NCBI RefSeq assembly: GCF_014642875.1
Contig: NZ_BMJC01000002.1
Span: 744,001 to 808,000 of the forward strand
Direction of reading: 5' to 3'
DNA length: 64,000 nt
Source: Puia dinghuensis
Lineage (GTDB): Bacteria > Bacteroidota > Bacteroidia > Chitinophagales > Chitinophagaceae
The translations under genes were made by a program, and so were the position numbers. The stretch's first letter is position 1. Each line of letters opens with the position of its first letter. Positions 24,214 to 32,279 of this stretch are shown here, one piece after another. The notes under the pieces were generated by a model. That model saw nothing but the letters and a program-made list of their open reading frames with translations, did not search any database and was not told the origin of the DNA.

Positions 24214-25256
24214 TGCAGCGGAATGTTTAAGGTGATGATGAACCAGTTTTCCGAGGCGGCAGCATCAACATGCAGAGTATCGGTACGCTGCAATTCAAAT
24301 TCCCCGGGGTAGATCAGCTCCAGACGCTTGTTCAGGTTGCCCAGGCCGATGCCCGAAAATCTCCTCTCCTGCTGCCGCACTACCGGATTATATTTGTTCT
24401 TTACCGTCATGGCCAGGCGGGTGTTGTTCTCGATGGCGATGTCGATATAGATCACCGGCTCTTTCACCAGACCGATGCCATGTTTGAAGGCATTCTCTAC
24501 CAGCGGGATCAGCAGCATGGGTTCGATGCACCGGCCATTCACTTTTTCGGGTGCATTGAACCGTACGGTGACGTCGTCGCCAAAACGCAGCAGCTGCAGG
24601 TCGATGAAGGCCCGGAGATAGCCGATCTCATCTTCGAGCCTTATCTTTTCATCGTTGGCATCGTACAGCATATAGTTCATCAGCCGGGCCAGCTCCATGA
24701 GCACGGGTTCGAGATGATCGGATTTTTTCCGGGCCAGCAGCACCATGCTGTTGAGTACGTTAAGCATAAAGTGGGGATTCACCTGGGCACGCAGAAAGGA
24801 CAATTCGGTGCGCAGATGTTCGTTCTCTTTTTCCTTGTGGATCTTATCCAGCCTGGATGCTTCCCGGAAAGCTCCCACGCTGGCGCTGGTCAGGAGGATG
24901 AAAAGACCGGGGGCAATTCTTTTGGACACAGATTGAAAATACGTCACTCCAGCCGGCGGGAGCCCGCCCAGGTAGAAGACGAGCCCCGCCAGGAATACGA
25001 CGATCAATAAGATGCCCAGAACCAGGAGCACATAGGCCGTCCGCTTCCGCTGGAAAAGATACCCTGGGATCAGCCAGTAAGCGTGCAGGTAAAAAAGTGC
25101 AATATAGGGTAAGCCGATGACGACCACCATGCTATCGGTGAGGTGCACTTCGTTGCGCCCATGGTTCCACGACCGTAGCAAAAAGATGCAGAGGAACAAT
25201 AAGGCCCAGATGACGATGTGATAAACAACACTATATTTCCGTCGAATCCTGAACAT
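24210..25256 (-). CDS. LytS-type sensor histidine kinase
   Basis: 348 residues. Four hydrophobic segments lie at about 10-130, followed by a short coiled coil and the His_kinase motif FLRAQVNPHFMLNVLNSM (H162). A C-terminal ATPase region contains VENAFKHGIG. It starts 15 bases after the DUF4249 stop, in the same direction, and overlaps the LytTR gene, so it is the middle of a five-gene run. Confidence 0.94.
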   Translation of the reverse strand: MFRIRRKYSVVYHIVIWALLFLCIFLLRSWNHGRNEVHLTDSMVVVIGLPYIALFYLHAYWLIPGYLFQRKRTAYVLLVLGILLIVVFLAGLVFYLGGLPPAGVTYFQSVSKRIAPGLFILLTSASVGAFREASRLDKIHKEKENEHLRTELSFLRAQVNPHFMLNVLNSMVLLARKKSDHLEPVLMELARLMNYMLYDANDEKIRLEDEIGYLRAFIDLQLLRFGDDVTVRFNAPEKVNGRCIEPMLLIPLVENAFKHGIGLVKEPVIYIDIAIENNTRLAMTVKNKYNPVVRQQERRFSGIGLGNLNKRLELIYPGEFELQRTDTLHVDAAASENWFIITLNIPLQ

Positions 25257-25271
25257 ATGATATAAAATTAC

Positions 25272-26054
25272 CTAATAAACTGCAACCGTCTTCGACCGGT
25301 CGGTATGGGCGCTGAAATACCCGTAGGCCCCATTGCTGATATTGGTGGAGGGGTTGGCGGGGGAAGCATTCGTGTTGAAGGTGCCTGTCCCGGAGGATCG
25401 CAACAACTGGAAGAAGTAGTCGTAGTCGTTCTTTTCGACACAGTACATGTCCACTTTTAACTGATCGCCTACGTAGAGATATATGCTATCCATATCCAAC
25501 TCGTACTGAATGTACTTGCCATCCGAAAGCCGGTCGTCGAATACAAAGATATCCTTGGTAAAAGGCGTACCGTTGATATATTCCTGAAACCGGTAGTAGT
25601 TCTTTACGCCGGGAGGGTCCTGGAAATTGGCCACGGCGTTGATCTGACTCCTGTTGAAACGGTTGGAGCTCCGAAAAGTGATGGAATCCAGGGGCACCAG
25701 CAGGGGCATGGTGGACGATGCCGAGTAGGTCGTGTCATTGACGACTACTGACAAGTTGTAGGTATTGCCAGGCTTGCCCTGTAAAGTACTGGTAATATAA
25801 ACTCCCGGGGAGGTCTCGGTAAGGTGGTCGGTGACACCGGTATTGTCGCTGATGGTCACGGAAGCACCGCTGACCATAGGGAAAGTGTTGTCGGCGTAGA
25901 AGTTGACCGATCGCATGATCTTTACGGTATCCGGCTGCAGACCATCGGTGACATTGCCTTCGATGACAAGTTGGGGCGGAGCGTTGTTGAGCTGCAGCGT
26001 TACCACTTTCTGGCAGCTGCAAAGTAAAAGAAGGATTGGAATTATGCGGCGCAT
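25272..26054 (-). CDS. DUF4249 lipoprotein
   Basis: 260 residues from the ATG at 26054. MRRIIPILLLLCSCQK is a lipoprotein signal. The immunoglobulin-like body (QLVIEGNVTDG, GVYITSTLQGKPGNTYNLSV) and the end match the DUF4249 family. DUF4249 genes are normally paired with a TonB-dependent receptor, as here, and probably form its surface lipoprotein partner in the way SusD serves SusC. An in-frame extension to 26438 runs inside the receptor gene and was rejected. Confidence 0.88.
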   Translation of the reverse strand: MRRIIPILLLLCSCQKVVTLQLNNAPPQLVIEGNVTDGLQPDTVKIMRSVNFYADNTFPMVSGASVTISDNTGVTDHLTETSPGVYITSTLQGKPGNTYNLSVVVNDTTYSASSTMPLLVPLDSITFRSSNRFNRSQINAVANFQDPPGVKNYYRFQEYINGTPFTKDIFVFDDRLSDGKYIQYELDMDSIYLYVGDQLKVDMYCVEKNDYDYFFQLLRSSGTGTFNTNASPANPSTNISNGAYGYFSAHTDRSKTVAVY

Positions 26055-26058
26055 GACT

Positions 26059-28386
26059 TTAGAATTTGAAGTTATAAGTAACGGAGGGAACCCAGCGGAA
26101 CAGGGCCCAGCGGACGGCCTGGGTCTTTGAGGGGTCGCCGGGATCCTGCTGGAAGACGATGGAATAGGGATTTTGACGGCCATAGACATTATACACGGAG
26201 AAGTTCCAGTTGCTGTCGAACTTCTTTGTCTTCTTCCCCTGGAGGGTAGCCCCGATGTCGAGACGATTGTAAGGCGGCATCCGGCTGGTGTTGCGCTGGC
26301 CGTAGAGCCAGACGACCTTGCCGTTGACGTCATATTTGCCCACAGGCCAGGTGACGGCGTTGCCAGTATAGTATACAAAGTCGCCGGAGAGGGTCCATTT
26401 GCTGTTGATCTTATAGACACCAACGATGGAGATATCATGCGTCCTGTCCTGGTTGGCCGGGTACCAGGAATAGTTGTTGATTCCGGCGAACTGGCGTTCG
26501 GTGCGCGAAAGCGTATAGCTTACCCAGCCAGTGAACTGGCCAAACTTCTTTTTGAGGAACATTTCCAGGCCATAGGAGCGTCCCTTGCCGAAAATGAGCT
26601 GCGACTCCACGTTCTCATTGGCGACGAGCTGGGCGCCGTTCTTATAATCTATCTGGTTTTGCATGGAGCGGTAATACACTTCGGTAGAGAACTCATAGCG
26701 ATTGTCGTCAAAATTCCGGTAGTAGCCGAGGGATACCTGGTCGGCGATCTCCGGTTTGACATTGTTGCTGCTGGGTATCCAGACGTCCGTGGGATTGGAG
26801 GAAGTGGAATTGGACAGGAGATGCAGGTTTTGGGTAGTGCGGGTATAGGATATTTTCATCGAGCTCACATCGTTGAGCTTATAGCTCATGGAAAACCGGG
26901 GCTCGAGGTTGAAATAATTCTTTACGACCTGTCCGGATGTATAGGTTGCCGTGTCGATGGCATTACCGGCAGAATCATAGGTGTAGAAGTTGCCGGGACC
27001 GAAGACGGTGAAGAGACCGGCGCGGAGACCATAGTTGATATTGACTGCATTGCCAATGGAGAGGTCGTGCGAGAAATAGACGGCGCTTTCAAGAGCGTAT
27101 TTGCTTTGGATGGTAAGGCCATTGAAGCTGGATGACTGGCTGGCGGTGATGACGCCCGGAGAGGTGGTATGGTGTGTGACGTCGATGCCGAAGTTGATCT
27201 TATTGTCGGCATTGGCATAGTATTGCAGGTCTTCCTTGAAATGGAGGTCGCGGATATTGGAGTTGATGCCAATGTTGTTGTTAGCGTCATTGACGGTGAT
27301 GTTGTAGTAGTACTTGCTATAGATGAAGGAGGTGTTGGAGAACAACCGGCTGTTGAAAATGTGGTTCCAGCGGAGGGTGGCCGTCGTATTGCCGTAATCG
27401 AGTCCAAAGGTATTGCCAAGGCCGAGGTTGTCTTTCCCGAAGTAGCCGGAGAGATATAGCCGGTCTTTCTCCCCCAATTTGTAATTGGCCTTTGCATTGA
27501 TGTCATAGAAATAAAGGCTGCTGCGGTTGGTATTGGTATCCTTTGACAGCTTGAGGAAGAGGTCGGCATAGGTGCGGCGGGCGCTGACGATCCAGGAGCC
27601 ATTGTCCTTTTCGATGGGCCCTTCCAATTCAAGCCGGGAGGAAATGAGACCGATGCCGCCGCTGCCATGGAAGCCTTTGTCGTTGCCATCATTCATCCGG
27701 ACATCGAGGACGGAAGCCAGCCGGCCGCCATACTCCGCGGGGATGGCGCCTTTATAAAGCGTGACATCCTTGATGGCATCCGAGTTGAAGGTAGAGAAGA
27801 AACCCAGCAGGTGCGAAGGGTTGTAGACCGTTGCTTCGTCGAGGAGGATGAGGTTCTGATCCACCGATCCGCCCCGGACATAAAAACCACTGTTACCATC
27901 TCCCGCCGACTGGACACCAGGGAGCAGCTGTATCGTCTTAAGGATATCCTTCTCGCCAAAAATGACGGGGATGTCCTTTATCTCGTTTATCGAGAGCTTT
28001 TGCACTCCCATCAGCGGTTTTGTGACGTTGTTGGCATTCCTGTTCCCGGTGACGACCACCTCCTGCAATTGGGGAGCGCCAGGGGTTAGCTGGATCGGGT
28101 TTGTAAGATCGTGATCGAGGCTCACGGGAATGGTATCGCTACGGTACCCGGTGAAACTGACGATAAGATGATAATTACCGGGTGGTGCGCTGAGGGAATA
28201 AAAGCCATAGGCATTGCTCAGAACGGCGGAATGTGGTCTTTCTAATAGAAAGATGCTGGCGCCGATGAGCGTTTCCCCTGAGGCCGCGTCCCGTACCGTA
28301 CCACTGACGGTGTGACGAGCCTGGGCCATAAGCAGCAGGGGAAGGAAGAGTACTGTTGCGGACAGGGTAATGATTTTGGTTTGCAT
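26059..28386 (-). CDS. TonB-dependent receptor with carboxypeptidase-regulatory-like N-terminus
   Basis: 775 residues. Signal peptide MQTKIITLSATVLFLPLLLMA, a CarboxypepD_reg-like domain at about 25-105 (SGTVRDAASGETLIGASIFL), plug domain with LQEVVVTG, FYVRGGSVDQNLILLDEATV and VTLYKGAIPAEYGG, then a beta-barrel ending in VPSVTYNFKF. It imports an unknown ligand through the outer membrane. It is first of a run with DUF4249, LytS, LytTR and HGSNAT-like genes spaced by 4, 15, -4 and 17 bases. Confidence 0.95.
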   Translation of the reverse strand: MQTKIITLSATVLFLPLLLMAQARHTVSGTVRDAASGETLIGASIFLLERPHSAVLSNAYGFYSLSAPPGNYHLIVSFTGYRSDTIPVSLDHDLTNPIQLTPGAPQLQEVVVTGNRNANNVTKPLMGVQKLSINEIKDIPVIFGEKDILKTIQLLPGVQSAGDGNSGFYVRGGSVDQNLILLDEATVYNPSHLLGFFSTFNSDAIKDVTLYKGAIPAEYGGRLASVLDVRMNDGNDKGFHGSGGIGLISSRLELEGPIEKDNGSWIVSARRTYADLFLKLSKDTNTNRSSLYFYDINAKANYKLGEKDRLYLSGYFGKDNLGLGNTFGLDYGNTTATLRWNHIFNSRLFSNTSFIYSKYYYNITVNDANNNIGINSNIRDLHFKEDLQYYANADNKINFGIDVTHHTTSPGVITASQSSSFNGLTIQSKYALESAVYFSHDLSIGNAVNINYGLRAGLFTVFGPGNFYTYDSAGNAIDTATYTSGQVVKNYFNLEPRFSMSYKLNDVSSMKISYTRTTQNLHLLSNSTSSNPTDVWIPSSNNVKPEIADQVSLGYYRNFDDNRYEFSTEVYYRSMQNQIDYKNGAQLVANENVESQLIFGKGRSYGLEMFLKKKFGQFTGWVSYTLSRTERQFAGINNYSWYPANQDRTHDISIVGVYKINSKWTLSGDFVYYTGNAVTWPVGKYDVNGKVVWLYGQRNTSRMPPYNRLDIGATLQGKKTKKFDSNWNFSVYNVYGRQNPYSIVFQQDPGDPSKTQAVRWALFRWVPSVTYNFKF

Positions 28387-28390
28387 AGGG

Positions 28391-28398
28391 CAAGAATA
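28391..28398 (-). promoter_or_regulatory. Near-consensus -7 box (TATTCTTG) before the TonB receptor
   Basis: Matches TAnnTTTG at 7 of 8 positions and ends 4 bases before the start codon at 28386. This spacing again implies a very short or absent leader. Confidence 0.35.
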
Positions 28399-28523
28399 GG
28401 CCAGACTCTCGTTAATGAAACGTTAGGGAAGACAAGCGGGGAAGATTCGGCTACGAAACCGTAATTTTTGGGTATGACAATGCTGTTGCTTTTTACGACC
28501 TTTATATTCATCTTCGAACTCAT

Positions 28524-29099
28524 ATGACGAATCCATTGATCGAACGGCTGCAATCAATGCGCCCCATCCCTGCGGGCGACCGGGAATTGATTGGCGAAGC
28601 CTGGCAGGCGAGGAGCTATGAAGAAGGAGATGATCTTTTCCGCGGAGGGACAGTGTGCCGGGAGCTGTTCTTTATCTGCGACGGCATCCTGCGCATTGTG
28701 ATGACCAATGAGGAGGGGGAGGAAAGGACGCATTTCTTTCTAAAGGAGAACCAATTTTGTACCATCCTGCGGAGTTTTGAGAATCAAACGGCGGCGGAGG
28801 AACGCATCCAGGCGGCCTGTAAAGCAACTGTATCGGCCATCACCCGCGACCGGCTGCTGGGATTGTATGCAGAGATCCCGTATCTGCAGTTGTTGATAGA
28901 CCGGCTGATCCACCACGGGCTGCTGGATAAGATAACGATCCGCAATTCTTACCTGGGACATGATGCGGCTGCCCGTTATAAACTTTTCCTGACCCAGCAG
29001 CCGGACATCGCTTCAAGGGTCTCATTGAGCGACATCGCTTCCTACCTGGGCATCACGCCACAGTCACTAAGCCGGATCAGGAGAACCAGCATAAAATAA
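28524..29099 (+). CDS. Crp/Fnr-family transcriptional regulator
   Basis: 191 residues. Cyclic-nucleotide-binding fold at about 20-115 (FRGGTVCRELFFICDGILRI), a long linking helix, and a C-terminal HTH at about 165-190 (LSDIASYLGITPQSLSRIRR). The canonical cAMP-binding arginine and serine are not evident and there is no FNR cysteine cluster, so the signal is unknown. Such short Crp-like regulators are common in Bacteroidota beside single oxidoreductase genes. A symmetrical site follows directly downstream. Confidence 0.9.
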   Translation: MTNPLIERLQSMRPIPAGDRELIGEAWQARSYEEGDDLFRGGTVCRELFFICDGILRIVMTNEEGEERTHFFLKENQFCTILRSFENQTAAEERIQAACKATVSAITRDRLLGLYAEIPYLQLLIDRLIHHGLLDKITIRNSYLGHDAAARYKLFLTQQPDIASRVSLSDIASYLGITPQSLSRIRRTSIK

Positions 29100-29103
29100 C
29101 GAA

Positions 29104-29119
29104 TTTACCATTTGGTAAA
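29104..29119. promoter_or_regulatory. FNR-box-like palindrome upstream of the SDR gene
   Basis: TTTACC-ATTT-GGTAAA, perfect arms with a 4-base spacer, the geometry of Crp/Fnr sites. It lies between the Crp/Fnr gene and the SDR gene, 33 bases before the SDR ATG. Confidence 0.5.
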
Positions 29120-29152
29120 GGTGAGGCTGTACCGATGGACGAGCTTTGCCAT

Positions 29153-29869
29153 ATGTTAACCAATAAGAAAGTAGTTATACTGGGTGGCAGCTCGGGGATC
29201 GGGCTGGCCACGGCAAAGGCCGCAGCGGCGGCGGGTGCGCACGTTGTCATCGTCTCCAGCAATCAGGCCCGTATCGATGAGGCGTTGAAAGGGCTGCCAG
29301 GCAAGCCGGAAGGCTATGCCATCGATCTTAGTAAAGAAGCCAATATCAAAGCCTTTTTTGAGCGAGTGGGGCCCTTCGATCACCTGGTGTACACGGCCGG
29401 GGATACGCTCAGCCTTGTTACCCTCGAACAACTGGTGATGGATGAGGCCAGGGCGTTTTTCGACATCCGGTACTGGGGCGCTGTCACCGCTGTAAAATAC
29501 GGCTCGCCGCATATCCGTCCGGGCGGGTCTGTTTGTCTCATCGGGGGCACAGCCAGTCCACGGCCCGGCAAGGGTTGGTCGCTTGCAGCAAGTATCTGTG
29601 CAGCCATGGAAGGATTTACACGGGCGATGGCGGTGGAACTGGCGCCGATGCGCGTCAACCTCGTCGAACCGGGCGTGATCCGAACCAATCTGTGGAATGG
29701 TCTGCCGGCGGATGTCCGGGAAGGAATGTATGCTACCGAGGCCTCCCGGTTGCCGGTGCGCAGGGTCGGCGAGGCGGAGGATATTGCGCGCACCTTTATC
29801 TACCTGATGGAGGAACCGCATATCACGGGTCAGGCGATCGTGGTGGATGGGGGTTCGGTGTTGGTTTAG
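29153..29869 (+). CDS. SDR-family protein lacking the YxxxK catalytic pair
   Basis: 238 residues from the ATG at 29153 (MLTNKKVVILGGSSGIGLAT). The nucleotide-binding GGSSGIG (11-17) is intact and the end has the normal MEEPHITGQAIVVDGG. The catalytic block reads LAASICAAMEGFTRA: the Tyr position is A145 and the Lys position is C149. This matches a known subgroup of divergent SDRs rather than a broken gene, since the frame and length are normal. It may be non-catalytic or use another mechanism. An ATG at 29135 would add 6 residues. Confidence 0.85.
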   Translation: MLTNKKVVILGGSSGIGLATAKAAAAAGAHVVIVSSNQARIDEALKGLPGKPEGYAIDLSKEANIKAFFERVGPFDHLVYTAGDTLSLVTLEQLVMDEARAFFDIRYWGAVTAVKYGSPHIRPGGSVCLIGGTASPRPGKGWSLAASICAAMEGFTRAMAVELAPMRVNLVEPGVIRTNLWNGLPADVREGMYATEASRLPVRRVGEAEDIARTFIYLMEEPHITGQAIVVDGGSVLV

Positions 29870-29912
29870 AAATTCCAATATTTTTAGTAATTTAGCAGGA
29901 AATTAGGTAGTC

Positions 29913-31061
29913 GTGTCTGAGGAACAAGCTGTCCCCGCTAATTGGGCTAATGATATCAGTTATACGCCGGCATCCCTGCTTCATTTGTTTAATAGTGCGC
30001 TCGCACCGTCTGCGACCAAAAAGATCATTTTAGTAAAGGGGATTTATCTGGCCGGAAAAGGCGTTACCTATGCCGGCTATTTTTACGACACGCTGAAAGA
30101 CGAGGCGACGGACGCCGTGCTGACGCTTGTCGTGCCGGCGTTGTTACGCAACGGGCTTACGCATAATAAAACGATCTCCTTTTACGGCTACATCACCAAG
30201 AGAGTGGTCCTCAACGGCGGGCGGATCGAGGTTCATGCGGTGATGACCGAGTTGCTTCAGCAGACGGTGAATACTTATTCCGACAAAGAGATCCGTGCGA
30301 TCGGGTTGCTACAGCAAAAGGCGGGGCTTGGTTACCGGGATGTGGATGGGTTTGTCAAAGGGCGCATCGTCAATGAGGAAACCGTGCGCATCAGGATACT
30401 GATCGGGAAGACGGCCATTGTCGACAGCGATATCAGCCATGCACTGGGTGAGGCCGTTGGTTTTTATAACATCGGGTTCGAACGGATCAACCTTTCGTCG
30501 GAGGCGGACATCCTGCAGGCGCTGCGCCGGTATAATGATGCAGAGGCCAACGATCTGCTGGTCCTTTCCCGGGGTGGTGGGGAGAACATGGAGGTGTTTA
30601 ACAGTCCCGATGTAGCGGAGTACTGCCTGGAGCTGGAGCCCTTGTTTGTAACGGCTATCGGGCACAAGGAAGACACCCCGCTGGTGCAGAAGATGGCGGA
30701 TAAGGCATTTATCACGCCGACGGCGCTTGGACAATACCTTAATAGGATATATAATGAAACAGTAGAGGAATTGCAACATTCGAAGGCCCGGCTTATCGAA
30801 ACGATCACGCTGCAGCTTGGCGCCAATTATGACAAGCAGGTGCGCAACCTGGAGGAGAAGATCCGCGGTTTGGAAGAATTGAATATCCAGCGGGTGGGTT
30901 TACAGCAACAGGAGCTGCAGCTGTTGCAGGGGCAGTTGCTGGCAGCACAAGAGCAGGTGCAGACGATGCGGGTCACGGGCACGCGACGGCAGCTTGTGTT
31001 TTGGGTGATATTGATAGTAGTGGCGCTGGTTTGTGTGCTGATAGGGAGAGGGTGCAGATAA
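29913..31061 (+). CDS. XseA-like (exonuclease VII large subunit) protein with C-terminal membrane anchor
   Basis: 382 residues from a GTG at 29913; no closer ATG exists. It has an OB-fold-like N-terminus (about 15-115), then an XseA-type core. The key XseA residues are kept: R220 in LSRGGG, and H251 and D254 in AIGHKEDTP, followed by ADKAFITPTALGQYL. In place of the long XseB-binding region there is a coiled coil (about 283-352) and a single membrane helix at 360-378 ending in GRGCR. No XseB gene is adjacent. It probably is a membrane-tethered nuclease paralogue; its role is unknown. Confidence 0.8.
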   Translation: MSEEQAVPANWANDISYTPASLLHLFNSALAPSATKKIILVKGIYLAGKGVTYAGYFYDTLKDEATDAVLTLVVPALLRNGLTHNKTISFYGYITKRVVLNGGRIEVHAVMTELLQQTVNTYSDKEIRAIGLLQQKAGLGYRDVDGFVKGRIVNEETVRIRILIGKTAIVDSDISHALGEAVGFYNIGFERINLSSEADILQALRRYNDAEANDLLVLSRGGGENMEVFNSPDVAEYCLELEPLFVTAIGHKEDTPLVQKMADKAFITPTALGQYLNRIYNETVEELQHSKARLIETITLQLGANYDKQVRNLEEKIRGLEELNIQRVGLQQQELQLLQGQLLAAQEQVQTMRVTGTRRQLVFWVILIVVALVCVLIGRGCR

Positions 31062-31075
31062 GATGCCGGTCATGC

Positions 31076-31177
31076 TCAGGGCATGCCGAAGCGGATGAGG
31101 AACAGCATTACACCGACTACTATCAGCAAGATCAACAGGACCAGGACGAAATTAAGGACGCGCTTGAGCATGTCCAT
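31076..31177 (-). CDS. Small single-pass membrane protein (hypothetical)
   Basis: 33 residues, MDMLKRVLNFVLVLLILL at the N-terminus and ending LFLIRFGMP, almost entirely one membrane helix with a basic start. It lies between the XseA-like gene and a DinB-like gene. A longer in-frame reading to 31333 crosses the DinB-like coding region and is unlikely. Small genes of this kind are often missed, but composition alone is weak evidence. Confidence 0.4.
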   Translation of the reverse strand: MDMLKRVLNFVLVLLILLIVVGVMLFLIRFGMP

Positions 31178-31233
31178 TGTACGGTAAACGCCACTGGAAT
31201 TGTTGGGTGCTAATTTGTTAAAATTGTGGACCT

Positions 31234-31770
31234 TCAGGCAGACCGATCGGCATGAGCGCAAGAAACGGATGCATAAATATTCTTTAGCTGGTGCAGGTGC
31301 CGTTGGGTATGCCAGACATAGAACCAGATCCATTCCAGGCGGGTCATGGGGCCGACACCGGGGAATTCGAAGTCGAGGCAGGTAGCCGAAAGATCGAGAA
31401 GGCGTGTCCCCTCCCCTATTTTATCCCAGACCAGCTTTATTTTATTGAGCATCTCTTCCTTGTCGTAATATCCTTCAGCGGGGATGATGTAATCGGGGGA
31501 TGGGAGTTTGGTGCTGAAATCAAGGAAGACGCCGGCGATCATGGCCAGATGGGTATCGGGTTGGCGATCGGTTGTCGGGGAAGTGCGTCCGGCAATGACC
31601 TCGGCGACCCCCGCCGAAAGGAGGAGGTGTTCGGCGACCTGGCCGGCCGTCCAGCCGCCATAAGAAGGTGTGCTATTGAATTGTTCGCCGGTGAAGGCCG
31701 CGATTGTATGGATGATGTTGGCGCCGGTTTGTTTTACCTGTGCGGCCAATTCGGTTTTATCGATTTGCAT
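31234..31770 (-). CDS. DinB-family protein
   Basis: 178 residues. Four-helix DinB pattern with GGWTAGQVAEHLLLSAGVAE near residue 38 and the C-terminal histidine motif WHTQRHLHQLKNI. The metal-binding histidines are present. No relation to the DinB-like gene at 3532 is apparent beyond the fold. Function is unknown in general; some family members transfer low-molecular-weight thiols. Confidence 0.85.
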   Translation of the reverse strand: MQIDKTELAAQVKQTGANIIHTIAAFTGEQFNSTPSYGGWTAGQVAEHLLLSAGVAEVIAGRTSPTTDRQPDTHLAMIAGVFLDFSTKLPSPDYIIPAEGYYDKEEMLNKIKLVWDKIGEGTRLLDLSATCLDFEFPGVGPMTRLEWIWFYVWHTQRHLHQLKNIYASVSCAHADRSA

Positions 31771-31883
31771 GGTTATCTTTTTTGTAAAGTTGCCTTTTAT
31801 TGTTCGAAGGTTTGAGGGGTGATCCCGACAATAAAAAGGGTTTTTCGCGACAAATGGCTAGATTTAAGGCCATAAAAAAAATT

Positions 31884-32279
31884 ATGAACCGGAAGATCGC
31901 GCAACTATCGTTATTGGTCAGAGACTATGATGAGGCTATTTCCTTTTATGTCGAAAAACTGGGATTTGTTTTGATAGAGGATACTCCGCTTAGCCAGACC
32001 AAACGATGGGTCGTGGTGGCGCCTTCGACAGGGGGTGAAGGCTGCCGGCTGCTGTTGGCTAAGGCCGTGGGTGACGAACAGGTGAGCCGGGTAGGTAACC
32101 AGACGGGGGGAAGGGTTTTCCTGTTTCTGTTTACGGATGATATCCACCGCGATCATCAGCGGTTGGTGGCGCATGGAGTGCGCATAGATCGCGAGCCGTC
32201 CGTTGAAGCGTATGGCACCGTGCTGGTGTTTCAAGACCTGTATGGGAATTTGTGGGATATGATACAGCCTAATAATTGA
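31884..32279 (+). CDS. VOC-family (glyoxalase-like) protein
   Basis: 131 residues from the ATG at 31884. One vicinal-oxygen-chelate unit: LSLLVRDYDEAISFYVEKLG at the start, and YGTVLVFQDLYGNLWDMIQ at the end. The first metal ligand position is Q rather than the usual H, as in many uncharacterised members. Upstream in-frame codons reach into the DinB promoter region and were rejected. It overlaps the convergent copper oxidase gene by 11 bases. Confidence 0.85.
   Translation: MNRKIAQLSLLVRDYDEAISFYVEKLGFVLIEDTPLSQTKRWVVVAPSTGGEGCRLLLAKAVGDEQVSRVGNQTGGRVFLFLFTDDIHRDHQRLVAHGVRIDREPSVEAYGTVLVFQDLYGNLWDMIQPNN

Noticed and set aside
26055-26438. N-terminal extension of the DUF4249 protein
   Set aside because: The extra 128 codons lie within the TonB receptor gene in another frame. 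The lipoprotein signal begins at 26054.
29913-31061. A normal exonuclease VII large subunit (xseA)
   Set aside because: The C-terminal XseB-binding region is replaced by a coiled coil and membrane helix, and no xseB is adjacent, so the plain name would mislead.
31178-31333. Longer version (85 codons) of the small membrane peptide
   Set aside because: The additional residues are antisense or out of frame to the DinB-like gene region and lack any signal. Only the last 33 codons look protein-like.
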